From positions 1 to 52,868 of the forward strand of contig JAITGC010000064.1 of the NCBI GenBank assembly GCA_031280915.1: a stretch of 52,868 nt of DNA. Reading direction: 5' to 3'. This document shows, piece by piece, positions 31,082 through 40,840 of the stretch (position 1 is its first letter; each line of letters opens with the position of its first letter). Below the pieces are notes generated by a model. It did not search any database, was not told the origin of the DNA, and was given only the letters and a program-made list of their open reading frames with translations. The position numbers and the translations under genes were made by a program. The stretch is from Desulfovibrio sp. Lineage in GTDB: Bacteria; Desulfobacterota; Desulfovibrionia; Desulfovibrionales; Desulfovibrionaceae.

Positions 31082-32520
31082 TGAAAGACAAAGAATTGCG
31101 GATCGTGGGTTTTCTCTGCAATTGGTGTTCCTACGGCGGCGCGGATACGGCCGGCGTGGCCCGCGCCGAACAGCCCACTGATTTACGGATTATCCGCGTC
31201 CCCTGCTCCGGGCGCGTTGATCCGCTTTTTATCGTCAAAGCCCTGCTGAGCGGTGCTGACGGCGTGCTGGTTTCCGGCTGCCATCCACGGGACTGCCATT
31301 ATTCGTCCGGCAACTTTTATGCCCGCCGCCGCCTGGAAGTGCTCAAGCATTTTCTGCCGGCCCTCGGCATCGACAATGCGCGGTTTGAATACACATGGGT
31401 TTCCGCTTCCGAGGGACAGCGCTGGCAACAGGTCGTGACCGCCTTCACCCGGCGCATCCATACCCTAGGCGCGGCGCCCGGCTTTGAGGACGCCCCGCTC
31501 CTGATGAAAACCGCCGATATGGCTCCGGCTCCATTGCGGCCTTTGGGAACAGGGAAAAATGCGCCCCTGGAAAGCCTGAAACAGGCAATAAAGGAAAAAT
31601 TGCCTGATCTTGCCTGTGTGATAGGCTGGAAACAGGGCTATGACGACGCGCACACAACGCCGCTCTTCGCCAAAAAACCGGAAGATGTGGACGAACTTGT
31701 CTGGGGGCCATTGAATGCAGCCAACCTGGCGGTATATCTGCCCCTGTTCAAAGGCAAAAAAGTGGGTATTGTCGTCAAGGGCTGCGACAGCCGCTCCGTG
31801 GTGGAGCTCCTGCAGGAAAATCTCGTCGCCCGTGAGGACGTGACCATATTCGCCCTGCCCTGTGAGGGCACACTGGATATGGGGCGCGTCAACGAAAAAC
31901 TGGGCCGGTATAATGTTGTGGGCGGCATCGCCCATGGCGCGACAAATATCACCATAACAACGGACGGCCAAGAACACGATTTTTCCATGGCCGAATATGC
32001 CCAGAACAAATGCCGCGGCTGCACGGAGCCTGAAGCTGTCCTCTCTGATGTGCGCATGGGCGATTCACCTCTGGTTCAGGGCGAGGCGCCTGTCCCGCAG
32101 GAACTTGCCCTGCTGGACGCCATGAACCTTGACGAGCGCAGGTCTTTCTGGCGCACTCAGATGGAACGCTGTCTACGCTGTTACGCCTGCCGCAATGCCT
32201 GTCCCATGTGCGTATGCCGGGATTACTGCATCTCGGATTCCCGCGACCCGCACTGGATGACGCAGGAGGCCGGAGTCACGCAAAAACTCTTTTTCCAGAC
32301 AATACACGCCCTGCATCTGGCCGGGCGGTGCACCGGCTGCGGCGAATGCCAGCGGGCCTGCCCTGTGGGCATTCCCATTCTGGGCTTGCGGCAGCATATA
32401 GCGCGCACGGTTGGAGAACTCTTCGACAATTACAGAGCGGGCATTGACCCCGCCGCCGTGCCGCCGCTGCTGGGCTACGAAGTGGAAGAACGAAATATCC
32501 GCGAGAGGGAATGGAAATGA
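31072..32520 (+). CDS. MvhD/FlxD-like domain fused to FlxC-like 4Fe-4S protein
   Basis: N-terminus LRIVGFLCNWCSYGGADTAGVAR...GADGVLVSGCHPRDCHYSSGN is MvhD-like; C-terminal CLRCYACRNACPMCVCRDYC and CTGCGECQRACPVGIP; ATG at 31072. Confidence 0.88.
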   Translation: MPVMKDKELRIVGFLCNWCSYGGADTAGVARAEQPTDLRIIRVPCSGRVDPLFIVKALLSGADGVLVSGCHPRDCHYSSGNFYARRRLEVLKHFLPALGIDNARFEYTWVSASEGQRWQQVVTAFTRRIHTLGAAPGFEDAPLLMKTADMAPAPLRPLGTGKNAPLESLKQAIKEKLPDLACVIGWKQGYDDAHTTPLFAKKPEDVDELVWGPLNAANLAVYLPLFKGKKVGIVVKGCDSRSVVELLQENLVAREDVTIFALPCEGTLDMGRVNEKLGRYNVVGGIAHGATNITITTDGQEHDFSMAEYAQNKCRGCTEPEAVLSDVRMGDSPLVQGEAPVPQELALLDAMNLDERRSFWRTQMERCLRCYACRNACPMCVCRDYCISDSRDPHWMTQEAGVTQKLFFQTIHALHLAGRCTGCGECQRACPVGIPILGLRQHIARTVGELFDNYRAGIDPAAVPPLLGYEVEERNIREREWK

Positions 32521-33584
32521 GCGCCATACGCTTCGCAACACCCGATGGTCTCCCGGCCTTTCTTGCGCGGCTCTCCGAAAACAGCCGGATTCTGGCCCCC
32601 GCCGTCAAACCCGCCGGAAAACGTTCTGTGATATTCGAGGATTGGCATGAAGGCATGCCTGTCATTCTGGAAAAAGCCACGGTGCCCCCCAAGGATGCCG
32701 TACTACCCCAGTGTGAAACTCTGTTTACCTATAAAAAATCGAAGAATCCCGACAACCGGGAAGACGTCGCCTTGTGCCTTGAAAACAGGGCGGAGGCCCG
32801 CCCCACAGTGATTTTCGCCTGCCGCCCCTGTGATGCCCGGGGCTTTGCGGTGCTCGACAGACCCTACCTCAAAGGCCCCTTTGCCGACCCTTACTACAAG
32901 GCAAAAAGAGCAAATCTGACCGTCATCACCATAACCTGCGCCAGCGGCTGCAATACCTGTTTCTGCCATTGGGTGGGCGGAGGGCCGTCTTCGCCGGAGG
33001 GTTCGGACATCCTGATGACGGAAATTGATGGCGGCTTTGTGCTTCAGTCAATGACGGAGGCTGGGGAGAAACTCCTTGAATCCGCCGGGCTTGACGACGG
33101 CAGGGAAGTCTTTGCCAAAGCGGAAGCCGCGCGCAAGACGGCTTGGGCTTCCCTGGCTTCCGCACCCGCCATCAAAACCGCCCCGCAATGCATTGCCGCC
33201 CTTTTCGATAACGAGCAATTCTGGCAAGAACATACGGAAGCCTGCCTTTCCTGCGGAGCCTGCACGTATTTCTGTCCGACCTGCTACTGTTTTAATATCA
33301 CGGATGAAGGCGACGCCTTTGACGAAAAAGGCGGCCGCCGGCTCCGCAGCTGGGATAATTGCATGTCTTCGCTGTTTACGCGCGAAGCCAGCGGGCACAA
33401 TCCCCGTACGCAAAAAGCCCTGCGTATGCGTAACCGCATTGCTCACAAATTTTCAACATATCCCGAAAATTGGGGAGCATTCTCCTGTAACGGCTGCGGC
33501 AGATGCATCAGCGGCTGCCCGGTCTGTCTGGATATCCGCGCTGTGGTTCTGAACGCGATAGCCGCTGCGGCTTCAGAAGCTTAA
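32511..33584 (+). CDS. FlxB-like 4Fe-4S dicluster protein (AsrA-like)
   Basis: CRPCDARGFAVLDRPYL, CLSCGACTYFCPTCYCFNITDE, CNGCGRCISGCPVCLDIR. Confidence 0.88.
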   Translation: MEMSAIRFATPDGLPAFLARLSENSRILAPAVKPAGKRSVIFEDWHEGMPVILEKATVPPKDAVLPQCETLFTYKKSKNPDNREDVALCLENRAEARPTVIFACRPCDARGFAVLDRPYLKGPFADPYYKAKRANLTVITITCASGCNTCFCHWVGGGPSSPEGSDILMTEIDGGFVLQSMTEAGEKLLESAGLDDGREVFAKAEAARKTAWASLASAPAIKTAPQCIAALFDNEQFWQEHTEACLSCGACTYFCPTCYCFNITDEGDAFDEKGGRRLRSWDNCMSSLFTREASGHNPRTQKALRMRNRIAHKFSTYPENWGAFSCNGCGRCISGCPVCLDIRAVVLNAIAAAASEA

Positions 33585-33602
33585 GTCCCGGAGGAACACA
33601 AC

Positions 33603-34778
33603 ATGGCTGTTAAAAAATCAAAAAACAAAACCTCTCCGGAAAAAGCGGACGGCAAAAACCACACAGCCGCGCGGACAGCCGCTCCCCGCTCGACGGACAT
33701 TGTCCCCAGCGAACAGCGTATGCCGCGGATAAAAACGGCTTCCGACATTAGGCCCCATGAAAGACCGGCGCCGATGGTGAGAGAAAAGGGAGAACTCACG
33801 CCGCATGAGCACCACACTCCCAGGCTCAGGGAGAAATCCGAAATGGCCGTCCGTGAAAGCAATTCCCCTGCATTGAAAGAACAAGCTGAAACCCCGGCCG
33901 CCCCAAACCGCGCCGTGCCCTCTGCAACCTTTTCACCCCGTCCCATGCCGGACGGCAATCCTTATATGCCCCATATTGCCACAGTGAAGGAAATCATTCA
34001 GGAAACTCCCGCCATAAAAACCCTCCGAGTTGTACTGGATGACCCCGCCGCCAGGGCTTCCCTCAACTATGAACCTGGGCAGGTCGGGCAACTTTCCGTC
34101 TTCGGCTGCGGCGAATCCACCTTTGTGATCAATTCTCCACCGTCGCAAAAGGAATATCTGCAATTTTCCGTTATGCAGGCCGGCGAAGTCACCGCCGCCA
34201 TTCACCGTCTTTCCACAGGTGAAAAAATCGGCGTACGCGCTCCATTGGGCAATTTTTTCCCTTGGCACGCATGGAAAGGGAAAAATATCTTTTTTATCGG
34301 CGGCGGCATCGGCATGGCCCCAATACGGGTGATCATGCTGCATCTGCTGGAGCGCAAGGCGGACTACGGCAAAATCAGCCTGTTGTACGGCGCGCGCTCA
34401 CCGAAGGACATGGCCTACGGGTATGAAACAGAGACTTGGCTCAACAATCCCGATCTTGACTGTACCCTCTGCATTGACGCCCCCTGTGAAGGCTGGCGGC
34501 ATAAAGTGGGGCTTATCCCCAATGTGCTTCTGGAATTACGGCCGGCCCCCGAAAATTGCGTGGCTGTGCTCTGTGGCCCGCCCATCATGATAAAATTCAC
34601 TTTGCAGGCCCTTGAAAAACTTGACTTCAGGCCGGAAAATATTGTCACCACCCTTGAAAAACGCATGAAATGCGGCATCGGCATCTGTGGCCGCTGTAAC
34701 ATCGGCGGGCGCTATGTGTGCGTGGACGGCCCGGTCTTCTCACTCGAACAATTGCAGGCTTTGCCCCAGGAGCTGTAG
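33603..34778 (+). CDS. FlxA-like FAD/NAD(P)H-binding oxidoreductase (AsrB/PyrK-like) with repetitive N-terminal extension
   Basis: NYEPGQVGQLSVFGCGES, FIGGGIGMAPIRVIMLHLL, LCGPPIMIKF, C-terminal 2Fe-2S CGIGICGRCNIGGRYVCVDGPVF; first ~117 aa lie outside the catalytic domain. Confidence 0.9.
   Translation: MAVKKSKNKTSPEKADGKNHTAARTAAPRSTDIVPSEQRMPRIKTASDIRPHERPAPMVREKGELTPHEHHTPRLREKSEMAVRESNSPALKEQAETPAAPNRAVPSATFSPRPMPDGNPYMPHIATVKEIIQETPAIKTLRVVLDDPAARASLNYEPGQVGQLSVFGCGESTFVINSPPSQKEYLQFSVMQAGEVTAAIHRLSTGEKIGVRAPLGNFFPWHAWKGKNIFFIGGGIGMAPIRVIMLHLLERKADYGKISLLYGARSPKDMAYGYETETWLNNPDLDCTLCIDAPCEGWRHKVGLIPNVLLELRPAPENCVAVLCGPPIMIKFTLQALEKLDFRPENIVTTLEKRMKCGIGICGRCNIGGRYVCVDGPVFSLEQLQALPQEL
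33702..33893 (+). repeat. Four tandem imperfect 48-bp/16-aa coding repeats
   Basis: VPSEQRMPRIKTASDI / RPHERPAPMVREKGEL / TPHEHHTPRLREKSEM / AVRESNSPALKEQAET. Confidence 0.75.
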
Positions 34779-34817
34779 CAGGGCCGCCCTCACACAAAAC
34801 AGACCGCAGGATCATCA

Positions 34818-35351
34818 ATGAAAAAAACTCTCTTACTCTGTGTAATGATGCTCGTTTTCGCCACAAAAGCCTGGAGTGAGGAAAAAATTGATCCCGCCGA
34901 CTTCATTTGCGCGGAACTTGTGGCTTTGCCCACAACCACCGGTGAGCCTTCCCTGTTTGAAGCCCTGCAAATAGACGGTTATGTGAGTGCGGCGCGGAAT
35001 AACAATGTGGCGGATCCGCAAATCATGGCCCCCCTTCTGGAACAGGTCTACATGGCCTGTCAGGCGAACCCCACAGAAAAGGTGCTGACCTTCTGGCGGA
35101 GCGGACAAGAAATGTTCACCATTGCCGAAGACGGCCCCTGGAAGGCAGATAAAACCACCTGCGGGGATTACGCGGTCAATGAGGAAGACGGTAGCGGCTT
35201 CCTCATCTGGCTTGATGGATACAACCGCCAAAAGAACGGCCTGACCGCTTCTGTTCTGGAAAATGACGCAAGCCTCAATGCTTTTCTGGCCAAATGCAAA
35301 AAAGAGCCTCAAAGCCTGATGCTGGACGTGATGAAAGAAAGCGTGAAATAG
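34818..35351 (+). CDS. Exported protein with two HdeA-like domains
   Basis: Signal peptide MKKTLLLCVMMLVFATKAWS; 'DFICAELVAL...LQIDGYVSA...LLEQVYMACQANPTEKVL' followed by 'TTCGDYAVNEEDGSGFLIWLDGYNRQK...LNAFLAKCKKEPQSLML'. Confidence 0.65.
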   Translation: MKKTLLLCVMMLVFATKAWSEEKIDPADFICAELVALPTTTGEPSLFEALQIDGYVSAARNNNVADPQIMAPLLEQVYMACQANPTEKVLTFWRSGQEMFTIAEDGPWKADKTTCGDYAVNEEDGSGFLIWLDGYNRQKNGLTASVLENDASLNAFLAKCKKEPQSLMLDVMKESVK

Positions 35352-35393
35352 ATCCCTGCTGCGGGTCACTACAGCATTTTAAGTGAAATACGT

Positions 35394-36068
35394 CTAGCAG
35401 GCTTGGTTTCTTGCTGCCTCAAGACCTTTGTCGGCAAAGGTGAACAGCGTCTCCAGGGCTTTGGGCAAGGCTGTCCTCAGCAGAGCCGCGTTCGTTTCAT
35501 CCGGCCGTCCCAGTACCCAATTCAGCACATCCTCCTTGTGAAGGGGACGTCCGATGCCCATGCGCAGACGGTAATAGTCCCGTGTACCGAGATGTTGGGT
35601 AACGGATTTCAGACCGTTGTGCCCGGCATCCCCGCCAGCCAGCTTGAACCGCACTGTCCCCGCCGGAATGTCGAGCTCGTCATGAGCCACCACAAGACGC
35701 GACGGATCCAGTTTGTGCCATGCCAGCAGCGGCCGCACACAACGGCCGCTTTCGTTCATGAAGGTCAAAGGCTTTGCGGCGAGCCAGAGGCCGCCCAGTT
35801 GTGGAAGATGAATCCTGTGAAGCGCGCAGGAAAAACGTGTTCCATTGAGTTCGTCAAAGCCGCCTTGCTTCCCGGCGAATTCAAGAAGCGCGGAAACGAG
35901 CAGGAATCCCATGTTGTGACGCGTGTCTGCATACCGGCGGCCCGGATTGCCCAAGCCCACCAGTACTCCTTTATATTCCACGCTCACTCCCGGGAACGAA
36001 AAGTACAAAATTAACGCAAAAGGCCCGTGCGCCAATCCCGCGACGCTAGCGGGGACATGCCAAATCAA
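35394..36068 (-). CDS. pth: Peptidyl-tRNA hydrolase
   Basis: LVGLGNPGRRYADTRHNMGFLL, KPLTFMNESGRCV, VAHDELDIPAGTVRFKLAGGDAGHNGLKS. True start is probably internal. Confidence 0.95.
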   Translation of the reverse strand: MIWHVPASVAGLAHGPFALILYFSFPGVSVEYKGVLVGLGNPGRRYADTRHNMGFLLVSALLEFAGKQGGFDELNGTRFSCALHRIHLPQLGGLWLAAKPLTFMNESGRCVRPLLAWHKLDPSRLVVAHDELDIPAGTVRFKLAGGDAGHNGLKSVTQHLGTRDYYRLRMGIGRPLHKEDVLNWVLGRPDETNAALLRTALPKALETLFTFADKGLEAARNQAC

Positions 36069-36229
36069 AAAGAAAAGACAAGGCCCCGACCATCTGAAAA
36101 CTAGAGCAAATTAACCTTAACGCTTACTGCGGCACTTAAGGGCGAAAGTAAATTTCACCTACGCCTTGGCAGTGAGCGGCGAGGCAAATTTCACTTCACT
36201 GTCAAGCGACAATCTCAAGGGTAAAATCC

Positions 36230-36841
36230 CTAACCGGCGGAGGCCTGTTCGCCTCCTTCGCCTTCAGCTTCATCCTTGGATTTTGCCAGAACGCTGACAA
36301 TGGCGAAATTACGGTCACAGACGGCACGCACGTTGGCGGGCAATTTCAGATCCTGAACAGAGATGGTGTCGTTGATGCCCATATCTGTCACATCAATGGT
36401 GACCTTTTGCGGCATATCCATGGGCTTGCTGGCAAGCCGCAGCATTTCGCGGTATGTCTCCAGCACTCCTCCCAATTTTACGCCACGGGCGGTGCCCACA
36501 AATTCCAGAGGCACCTCGACCTTTACTTCCTTGTTCAGATCAACGCCATAGAAATCGACATGCGTAAAAGCCTTTTTGTAGGGGTGCCACTGCACGTTCC
36601 AGATCAGAACCGGATGAACGGCCTTCTGCCCCTGACCGTCTATCTCAAGGTTGAACACAGTGGTATACCCCACTTCCGCATATATTTTTTCCAACGGAAG
36701 CAGCGGGGCCTGGACGGAAACATTTTCACCTTTGGCGGTATAGAACACACCGGGGACAAAATTCTGTGCACGCAGGCGGCCATTGGGGCCTTTGCCCGAC
36801 TGTCCGCGTTTCTGTACGCACAATGTCTTTTCAATGCTCAT
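36230..36841 (-). CDS. rplY: 50S ribosomal protein L25 (general stress protein Ctc family)
   Basis: RGQSGKGPNGRLRAQNFVPGVFYTAKGENVSVQ...HPVLIWNVQWHPYKKAFTHVDFYGVD. Confidence 0.94.
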   Translation of the reverse strand: MSIEKTLCVQKRGQSGKGPNGRLRAQNFVPGVFYTAKGENVSVQAPLLPLEKIYAEVGYTTVFNLEIDGQGQKAVHPVLIWNVQWHPYKKAFTHVDFYGVDLNKEVKVEVPLEFVGTARGVKLGGVLETYREMLRLASKPMDMPQKVTIDVTDMGINDTISVQDLKLPANVRAVCDRNFAIVSVLAKSKDEAEGEGGEQASAG

Positions 36842-36857
36842 GGGTTGTCTCTCCTTA

Positions 36858-37793
36858 CTACACAAACAACACGCTCACGGACGAGCCTGTATGAATGTTG
36901 TGAATGGTTTTGCCGAGAAGCGCCGCTACGGAAATGACCTTCAGCTTTGAACAACGCGCCAGCTTGTCGCCGCTGGCTATGGTGTCGGTGACAATAACCT
37001 GGGAAAGGGCCTCCGTGGCATTGATGCGGTCAATGGCCGGCCCGGAAAGGACGGGATGCGTCGCGCAGGCCACAACCTTGCGCGCTCCGTATTTGAGCAA
37101 AACTTCCGCTCCAGCGCAGAGGGTTCCCGCCGTATCAATCATGTCATCCACCACAATGGCGATGCGGCCTTCAACATCGCCAATAACGTGCATGGCCGTG
37201 GCCTGATTGGGGCGGTCGCGGCGTTTGTCCACAATGGCGAGAGGGGCGTCAAGCCTTTTGGCATACGCCCGCGCGCGCTCGACGCCGCCGGCATCCGGCG
37301 AAACTATGACAATATTTTCCTGGCCGAGTTCCCTTAAGGGAGCCAGCATGACCGGAGCCGCAAAGATGTTGTCCACGGGACAGTTGAAAAATCCCTGAAT
37401 CTGTCCGGCGTGCAGGTCTATGGTCACGACGCGGCCCGCTCCGGCAACACTGATGAAATCAGCCACCATCTTTGCGCTTATGGGCGAACGCGGACTGACT
37501 TTACGGTCTTGTCTGGCATAGGCGTAATAGGGAATCACCGCGGTTATACGCCCGGCGCTGGCGCGCTTGAGCGCGTCCAGCATCAGGCAAAGCTGCATGA
37601 GATTGCGGTTGACGTCCGGAGGACAGGTTGACTGCACGACAAATACATCGTCGCCACGGACATTTTCACCGACTTCAATACGCAATTCGCCGTCGCTGAA
37701 CGTCGTGGCGAGGGTGGGCGTCAGCTGACATCCGAGATGATCGCAAATGCCCTTGGCCAATTCCGGATTTGATCCACCGGTGACAATTTTCAT
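36858..37793 (-). CDS. prs: Ribose-phosphate pyrophosphokinase
   Basis: MKIVTGGSNPELAKGICDHLG, FSDGELRIEVGENVRGDDVFVVQ, DDMIDTAGTLCAGAEVL. Confidence 0.97.
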   Translation of the reverse strand: MKIVTGGSNPELAKGICDHLGCQLTPTLATTFSDGELRIEVGENVRGDDVFVVQSTCPPDVNRNLMQLCLMLDALKRASAGRITAVIPYYAYARQDRKVSPRSPISAKMVADFISVAGAGRVVTIDLHAGQIQGFFNCPVDNIFAAPVMLAPLRELGQENIVIVSPDAGGVERARAYAKRLDAPLAIVDKRRDRPNQATAMHVIGDVEGRIAIVVDDMIDTAGTLCAGAEVLLKYGARKVVACATHPVLSGPAIDRINATEALSQVIVTDTIASGDKLARCSKLKVISVAALLGKTIHNIHTGSSVSVLFV

Positions 37794-37866
37794 TGTGCTG
37801 AACATGCCGCGCCTGTTCCGTGAAAAATATCAATCAGCCTTTTGAAGGCCGCTTGTGCGCCAATAC

Positions 37867-37941
37867 TGGCTGGGATGGAAGGGGTCGAACCTTCGTATGA
37901 CGGAGCCAAAACCCGTTGCCTTACCACTTGGCTACATCCCA
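37867..37941 (-). tRNA. tRNA-Gln (TTG anticodon), CCA encoded
   Basis: Reverse complement TGGGATG TA GCCA AGTGGTAAGGC A ACGGG TTTTGGC TCCGT CATAC GAAGG TTCGAAC CCTTC CATCCCA G CCA folds as a cloverleaf. Confidence 0.95.
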
Positions 37942-37944
37942 GTG

Positions 37945-38931
37945 CTACAAATGCAACAAAAAAACACGCTGCCGCTCCGAACGCAAGGCAAGGGCGACTT
38001 TTTTGGCGATGTCCGCTTTACAATGCGGAAACAAGCCAAACAGACTTGCCCCGCTGCCGCTCATACTTGCGACATCCGCGCCAAGACGCGACAATTCCGA
38101 CTTGACGGACGCCAGAAGAGGGTATCGGGGAAAAACAGCCGCCTCAAGATCATTTGTAAAATCATCTTTCAGATTGCCACAAAAACATGAGTCCCGCTGT
38201 GCGCCAAATAAAGTATTCTCTTTAGCCCGCAACGAAAATTCTGTCAAGCTGTTCCGCGCCGGAGGAAAACCGGTGAACGCCGGGAGCAAGGCGTCATAGC
38301 CGGCGTAAGCCTCACGTGTGCTGACCTGAATGTCAGGGCAGACCAAAACCAGCCAATAATCAGCCAGACCCGCGCCGACAGGCGTAAGCCGCTCCCCGAT
38401 TCCCCGCACACGGCATGGGGAATTCCGCAAAAAAAACGGCGTGTCGGCTCCCACAGTCAGGGCAAGCTCCGCCAAGGCGTTGAAATTCAGAGGCGAGCCG
38501 CTCTCCCGGTTCAGCCAGCGCAGCAGCGCGGCCGCGTTCCCGCTGCCGCCGCCAAGACCAGCCCCAACAGGAATGCGTTTCCGCAATGAGACTTCAATGC
38601 CGGGCGCCATTCCCACAGCTTCCGCGAAAGCCTTATAGGCTTTTGTCAGCGTGTTGTTTTCCGGGTCAAGATCCGGCATGTCGCAAAAAATCCTGACGCC
38701 CCCGCCCCGTCTGAGGGAAATTGTCAGATCATCGCGGGGATACGGCAAGGGATAAAAAATGGAATCCAATTCGTGGTAGCCGTCCGTCCTCACGCCGAAA
38801 ATGCGGAGACCAAGGTTGATTTTACAGCCACTGGAAAGTCGTACGGGGAAAATCTTCGCGGCGGTCAGAAGGGTTACTCCATTTCCTTGCCCAGAACTTC
38901 CACTGTGAGATGGCGGTTTGTATAGACGCAA
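37945..38931 (-). CDS. ispE: 4-diphosphocytidyl-2-C-methyl-D-erythritol kinase
   Basis: [49 protein letters not shown]. The 5' end overlaps hslV; exact start uncertain. Confidence 0.92.
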   Translation of the reverse strand: MRLYKPPSHSGSSGQGNGVTLLTAAKIFPVRLSSGCKINLGLRIFGVRTDGYHELDSIFYPLPYPRDDLTISLRRGGGVRIFCDMPDLDPENNTLTKAYKAFAEAVGMAPGIEVSLRKRIPVGAGLGGGSGNAAALLRWLNRESGSPLNFNALAELALTVGADTPFFLRNSPCRVRGIGERLTPVGAGLADYWLVLVCPDIQVSTREAYAGYDALLPAFTGFPPARNSLTEFSLRAKENTLFGAQRDSCFCGNLKDDFTNDLEAAVFPRYPLLASVKSELSRLGADVASMSGSGASLFGLFPHCKADIAKKVALALRSERQRVFLLHL

Positions 38932-39425
38932 ATGTCGGCGGCAATACCCATGGCCTCACGGACAATCTCCTCGGCGCCGAGCCCGCTGTGCCCGATCAAG
39001 GCCCGCGCCGCCGCCAGAGCATAAGGGCCGCCGCTGCCGATGGCCGTGACGCCGTCATCCGGTTCAATAACATCGCCGTTCCCCGAAAGAACAAGCATAT
39101 GTTCGGAATCGGCCAGGAGCAGCATGGCGTCCAGCCTGCGCAGGTATTTATCCTTACGCCATTCTTTCGTCAATTCCACAGCAGCCCGCAATAAATTTCC
39201 ACGAAAATGCTTGAGCTTCTCCTCAAAAAGCTCGAAAAGCGTAAAGGCGTCAGCCGTGGCGCCCGCGAACCCGGCCAGAACAGTGCCGTCATTGAGACGG
39301 CGCACCTTCCGGGCAGTCTGTTTCATAATCATATTCTGGCCGAATGTCACCTGGCCGTCGCCCGCCATGGCGACACAACCACCGCGCCTGACAAGAAGAA
39401 TGGTCGTGGCATGCGTATCCGTCAT
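38874..39425 (-). CDS. hslV: ATP-dependent protease peptidase subunit HslV
   Basis: [73 protein letters not shown]. Confidence 0.95.
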   Translation of the reverse strand: MTDTHATTILLVRRGGCVAMAGDGQVTFGQNMIMKQTARKVRRLNDGTVLAGFAGATADAFTLFELFEEKLKHFRGNLLRAAVELTKEWRKDKYLRRLDAMLLLADSEHMLVLSGNGDVIEPDDGVTAIGSGGPYALAAARALIGHSGLGAEEIVREAMGIAADICVYTNRHLTVEVLGKEME

Positions 39426-40840
39426 TGCTTTTCCCATATTTCCCTGCGTTCATTATACGCTGTTTCCAAACGCTGAAAAGGCCGTTTGTCCGACGCGTTC
39501 CCGGCGAGGCTTTTGGCCTTGGCGAAATAGCGTTCCGCCAGTTTTCGCCTGTTGGCGTACAGCGTACTATATGTGAGATGAACATAAGCCTCAAATTGCT
39601 TCCCGGCCTTCCCAAGGGAACGCGCATACGCCTCATGCACTTCAGCGTCCTCGGGGACATAACGCAGGACATCCTCGTAATGTCTGGCAGACTCGGCGCC
39701 CCGGCCGGACTCGTCCAGCATGCGGGCATAGAAAAAAACAGCCATGTAATCACGCGGATCCAGACGTAGAGCCTTGGTCAGCAAAGTCTCGGCCTGCCCC
39801 ATCTCTCCCCTGCGGAAATGAAAAATACCCGCCTCGCGCAATACCAAGGAATCATCGGGATCCGCAGCCAGGGCTTTGTCAAAGGCGGCGGCGGCTTGCG
39901 GTATTCTGTTCAGACGGTTGAGCACAATCCCTCTGCCCATGGCCGAAAGAGCATCGTTTTTGGCAAAACGCTGCAAAGCGGCCTGCTCGTCGCCATAACG
40001 CGCCCAGAGCAGCGTATTGACGCGCTTGAATCGCGTGTTGTCCTGCTTTCTCCCCCGCACCTGGGCGGGCATGGCGGCAATTCTTGACTGAAGAGTATTT
40101 ATGCGCTCGCCTATGGCGGGATGCGTGGAAAGATAGGCAGGCACCGAAGTGCCGTTCAACATGCTCTTTTGCCGGAGCACTTTGAAGCCCCCTGTCATTC
40201 CATTCGGAGGGTAGCCCGCGGCAGCCAGATATTGCAGGCCGATCTGATCCGCATCCGTTTCATCAAGGCGGCTGTAGTTGAGCATCGCGGCCTGCCCGGC
40301 GCTCATGGCGCCCACAGCCACCGCCCCGCCGGCCCCGCCGGCGGCCACACCGGCCACGGCGAGCAATAGTGAAGCCAGGGTGACAAACTGCGCCCGTTCA
40401 AGCCGTGACGCCACGTGACGCTGTGTGACATGGGCAAGTTCGTGCGCCATAACTCCGGCAAGTTCGTCTTCACTGTTGAAATGCATGATCAGACCGGAAA
40501 ATACGTAAATGTAGCCTCCGGGCACGGCGAAGGCGTTAAGGGCGTTATTCAGGATTACAGATGAATTGAAAGCGTACACCTGTTTGGGCATGGCCCGGAC
40601 AAGACGATCCGTGATGTACGCGACATATTGCTTTACCTCGGGATCTTCCACAAAGGACAAGTTTGAACGGATCATCGCATCAAATTTCCGGCCCATTTCT
40701 TTTTCGTCTTTGATGGTGACTCCACCGAAAAAGGCATGAGCCTGAAGAGGAAAAGTCTGAACGGCGAGGAATACGATCAGAAGCCAAGCCAGGGCACAGT
40801 GCGCGTAAAAAAGAAGTCGGCGCGCGGCCGGGAGACTCAT
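39422..40840 (-). CDS. M48 metallopeptidase with C-terminal TPRs (BepA/YfgC-like)
   Basis: [19 protein letters not shown] (HEXXH), [25 protein letters not shown]-like C-terminus. Confidence 0.92.
   Translation of the reverse strand: MSLPAARRLLFYAHCALAWLLIVFLAVQTFPLQAHAFFGGVTIKDEKEMGRKFDAMIRSNLSFVEDPEVKQYVAYITDRLVRAMPKQVYAFNSSVILNNALNAFAVPGGYIYVFSGLIMHFNSEDELAGVMAHELAHVTQRHVASRLERAQFVTLASLLLAVAGVAAGGAGGAVAVGAMSAGQAAMLNYSRLDETDADQIGLQYLAAAGYPPNGMTGGFKVLRQKSMLNGTSVPAYLSTHPAIGERINTLQSRIAAMPAQVRGRKQDNTRFKRVNTLLWARYGDEQAALQRFAKNDALSAMGRGIVLNRLNRIPQAAAAFDKALAADPDDSLVLREAGIFHFRRGEMGQAETLLTKALRLDPRDYMAVFFYARMLDESGRGAESARHYEDVLRYVPEDAEVHEAYARSLGKAGKQFEAYVHLTYSTLYANRRKLAERYFAKAKSLAGNASDKRPFQRLETAYNERREIWEKQ

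Noticed and set aside
37855-38190. 111-aa plus ORF over the tRNA region
   Set aside because: Antisense to tRNA-Gln and ispE.
38874-39425. 'Orphan' HslV without adjacent HslU
   Set aside because: hslU may lie outside this window, so absence here is not evidence of loss.
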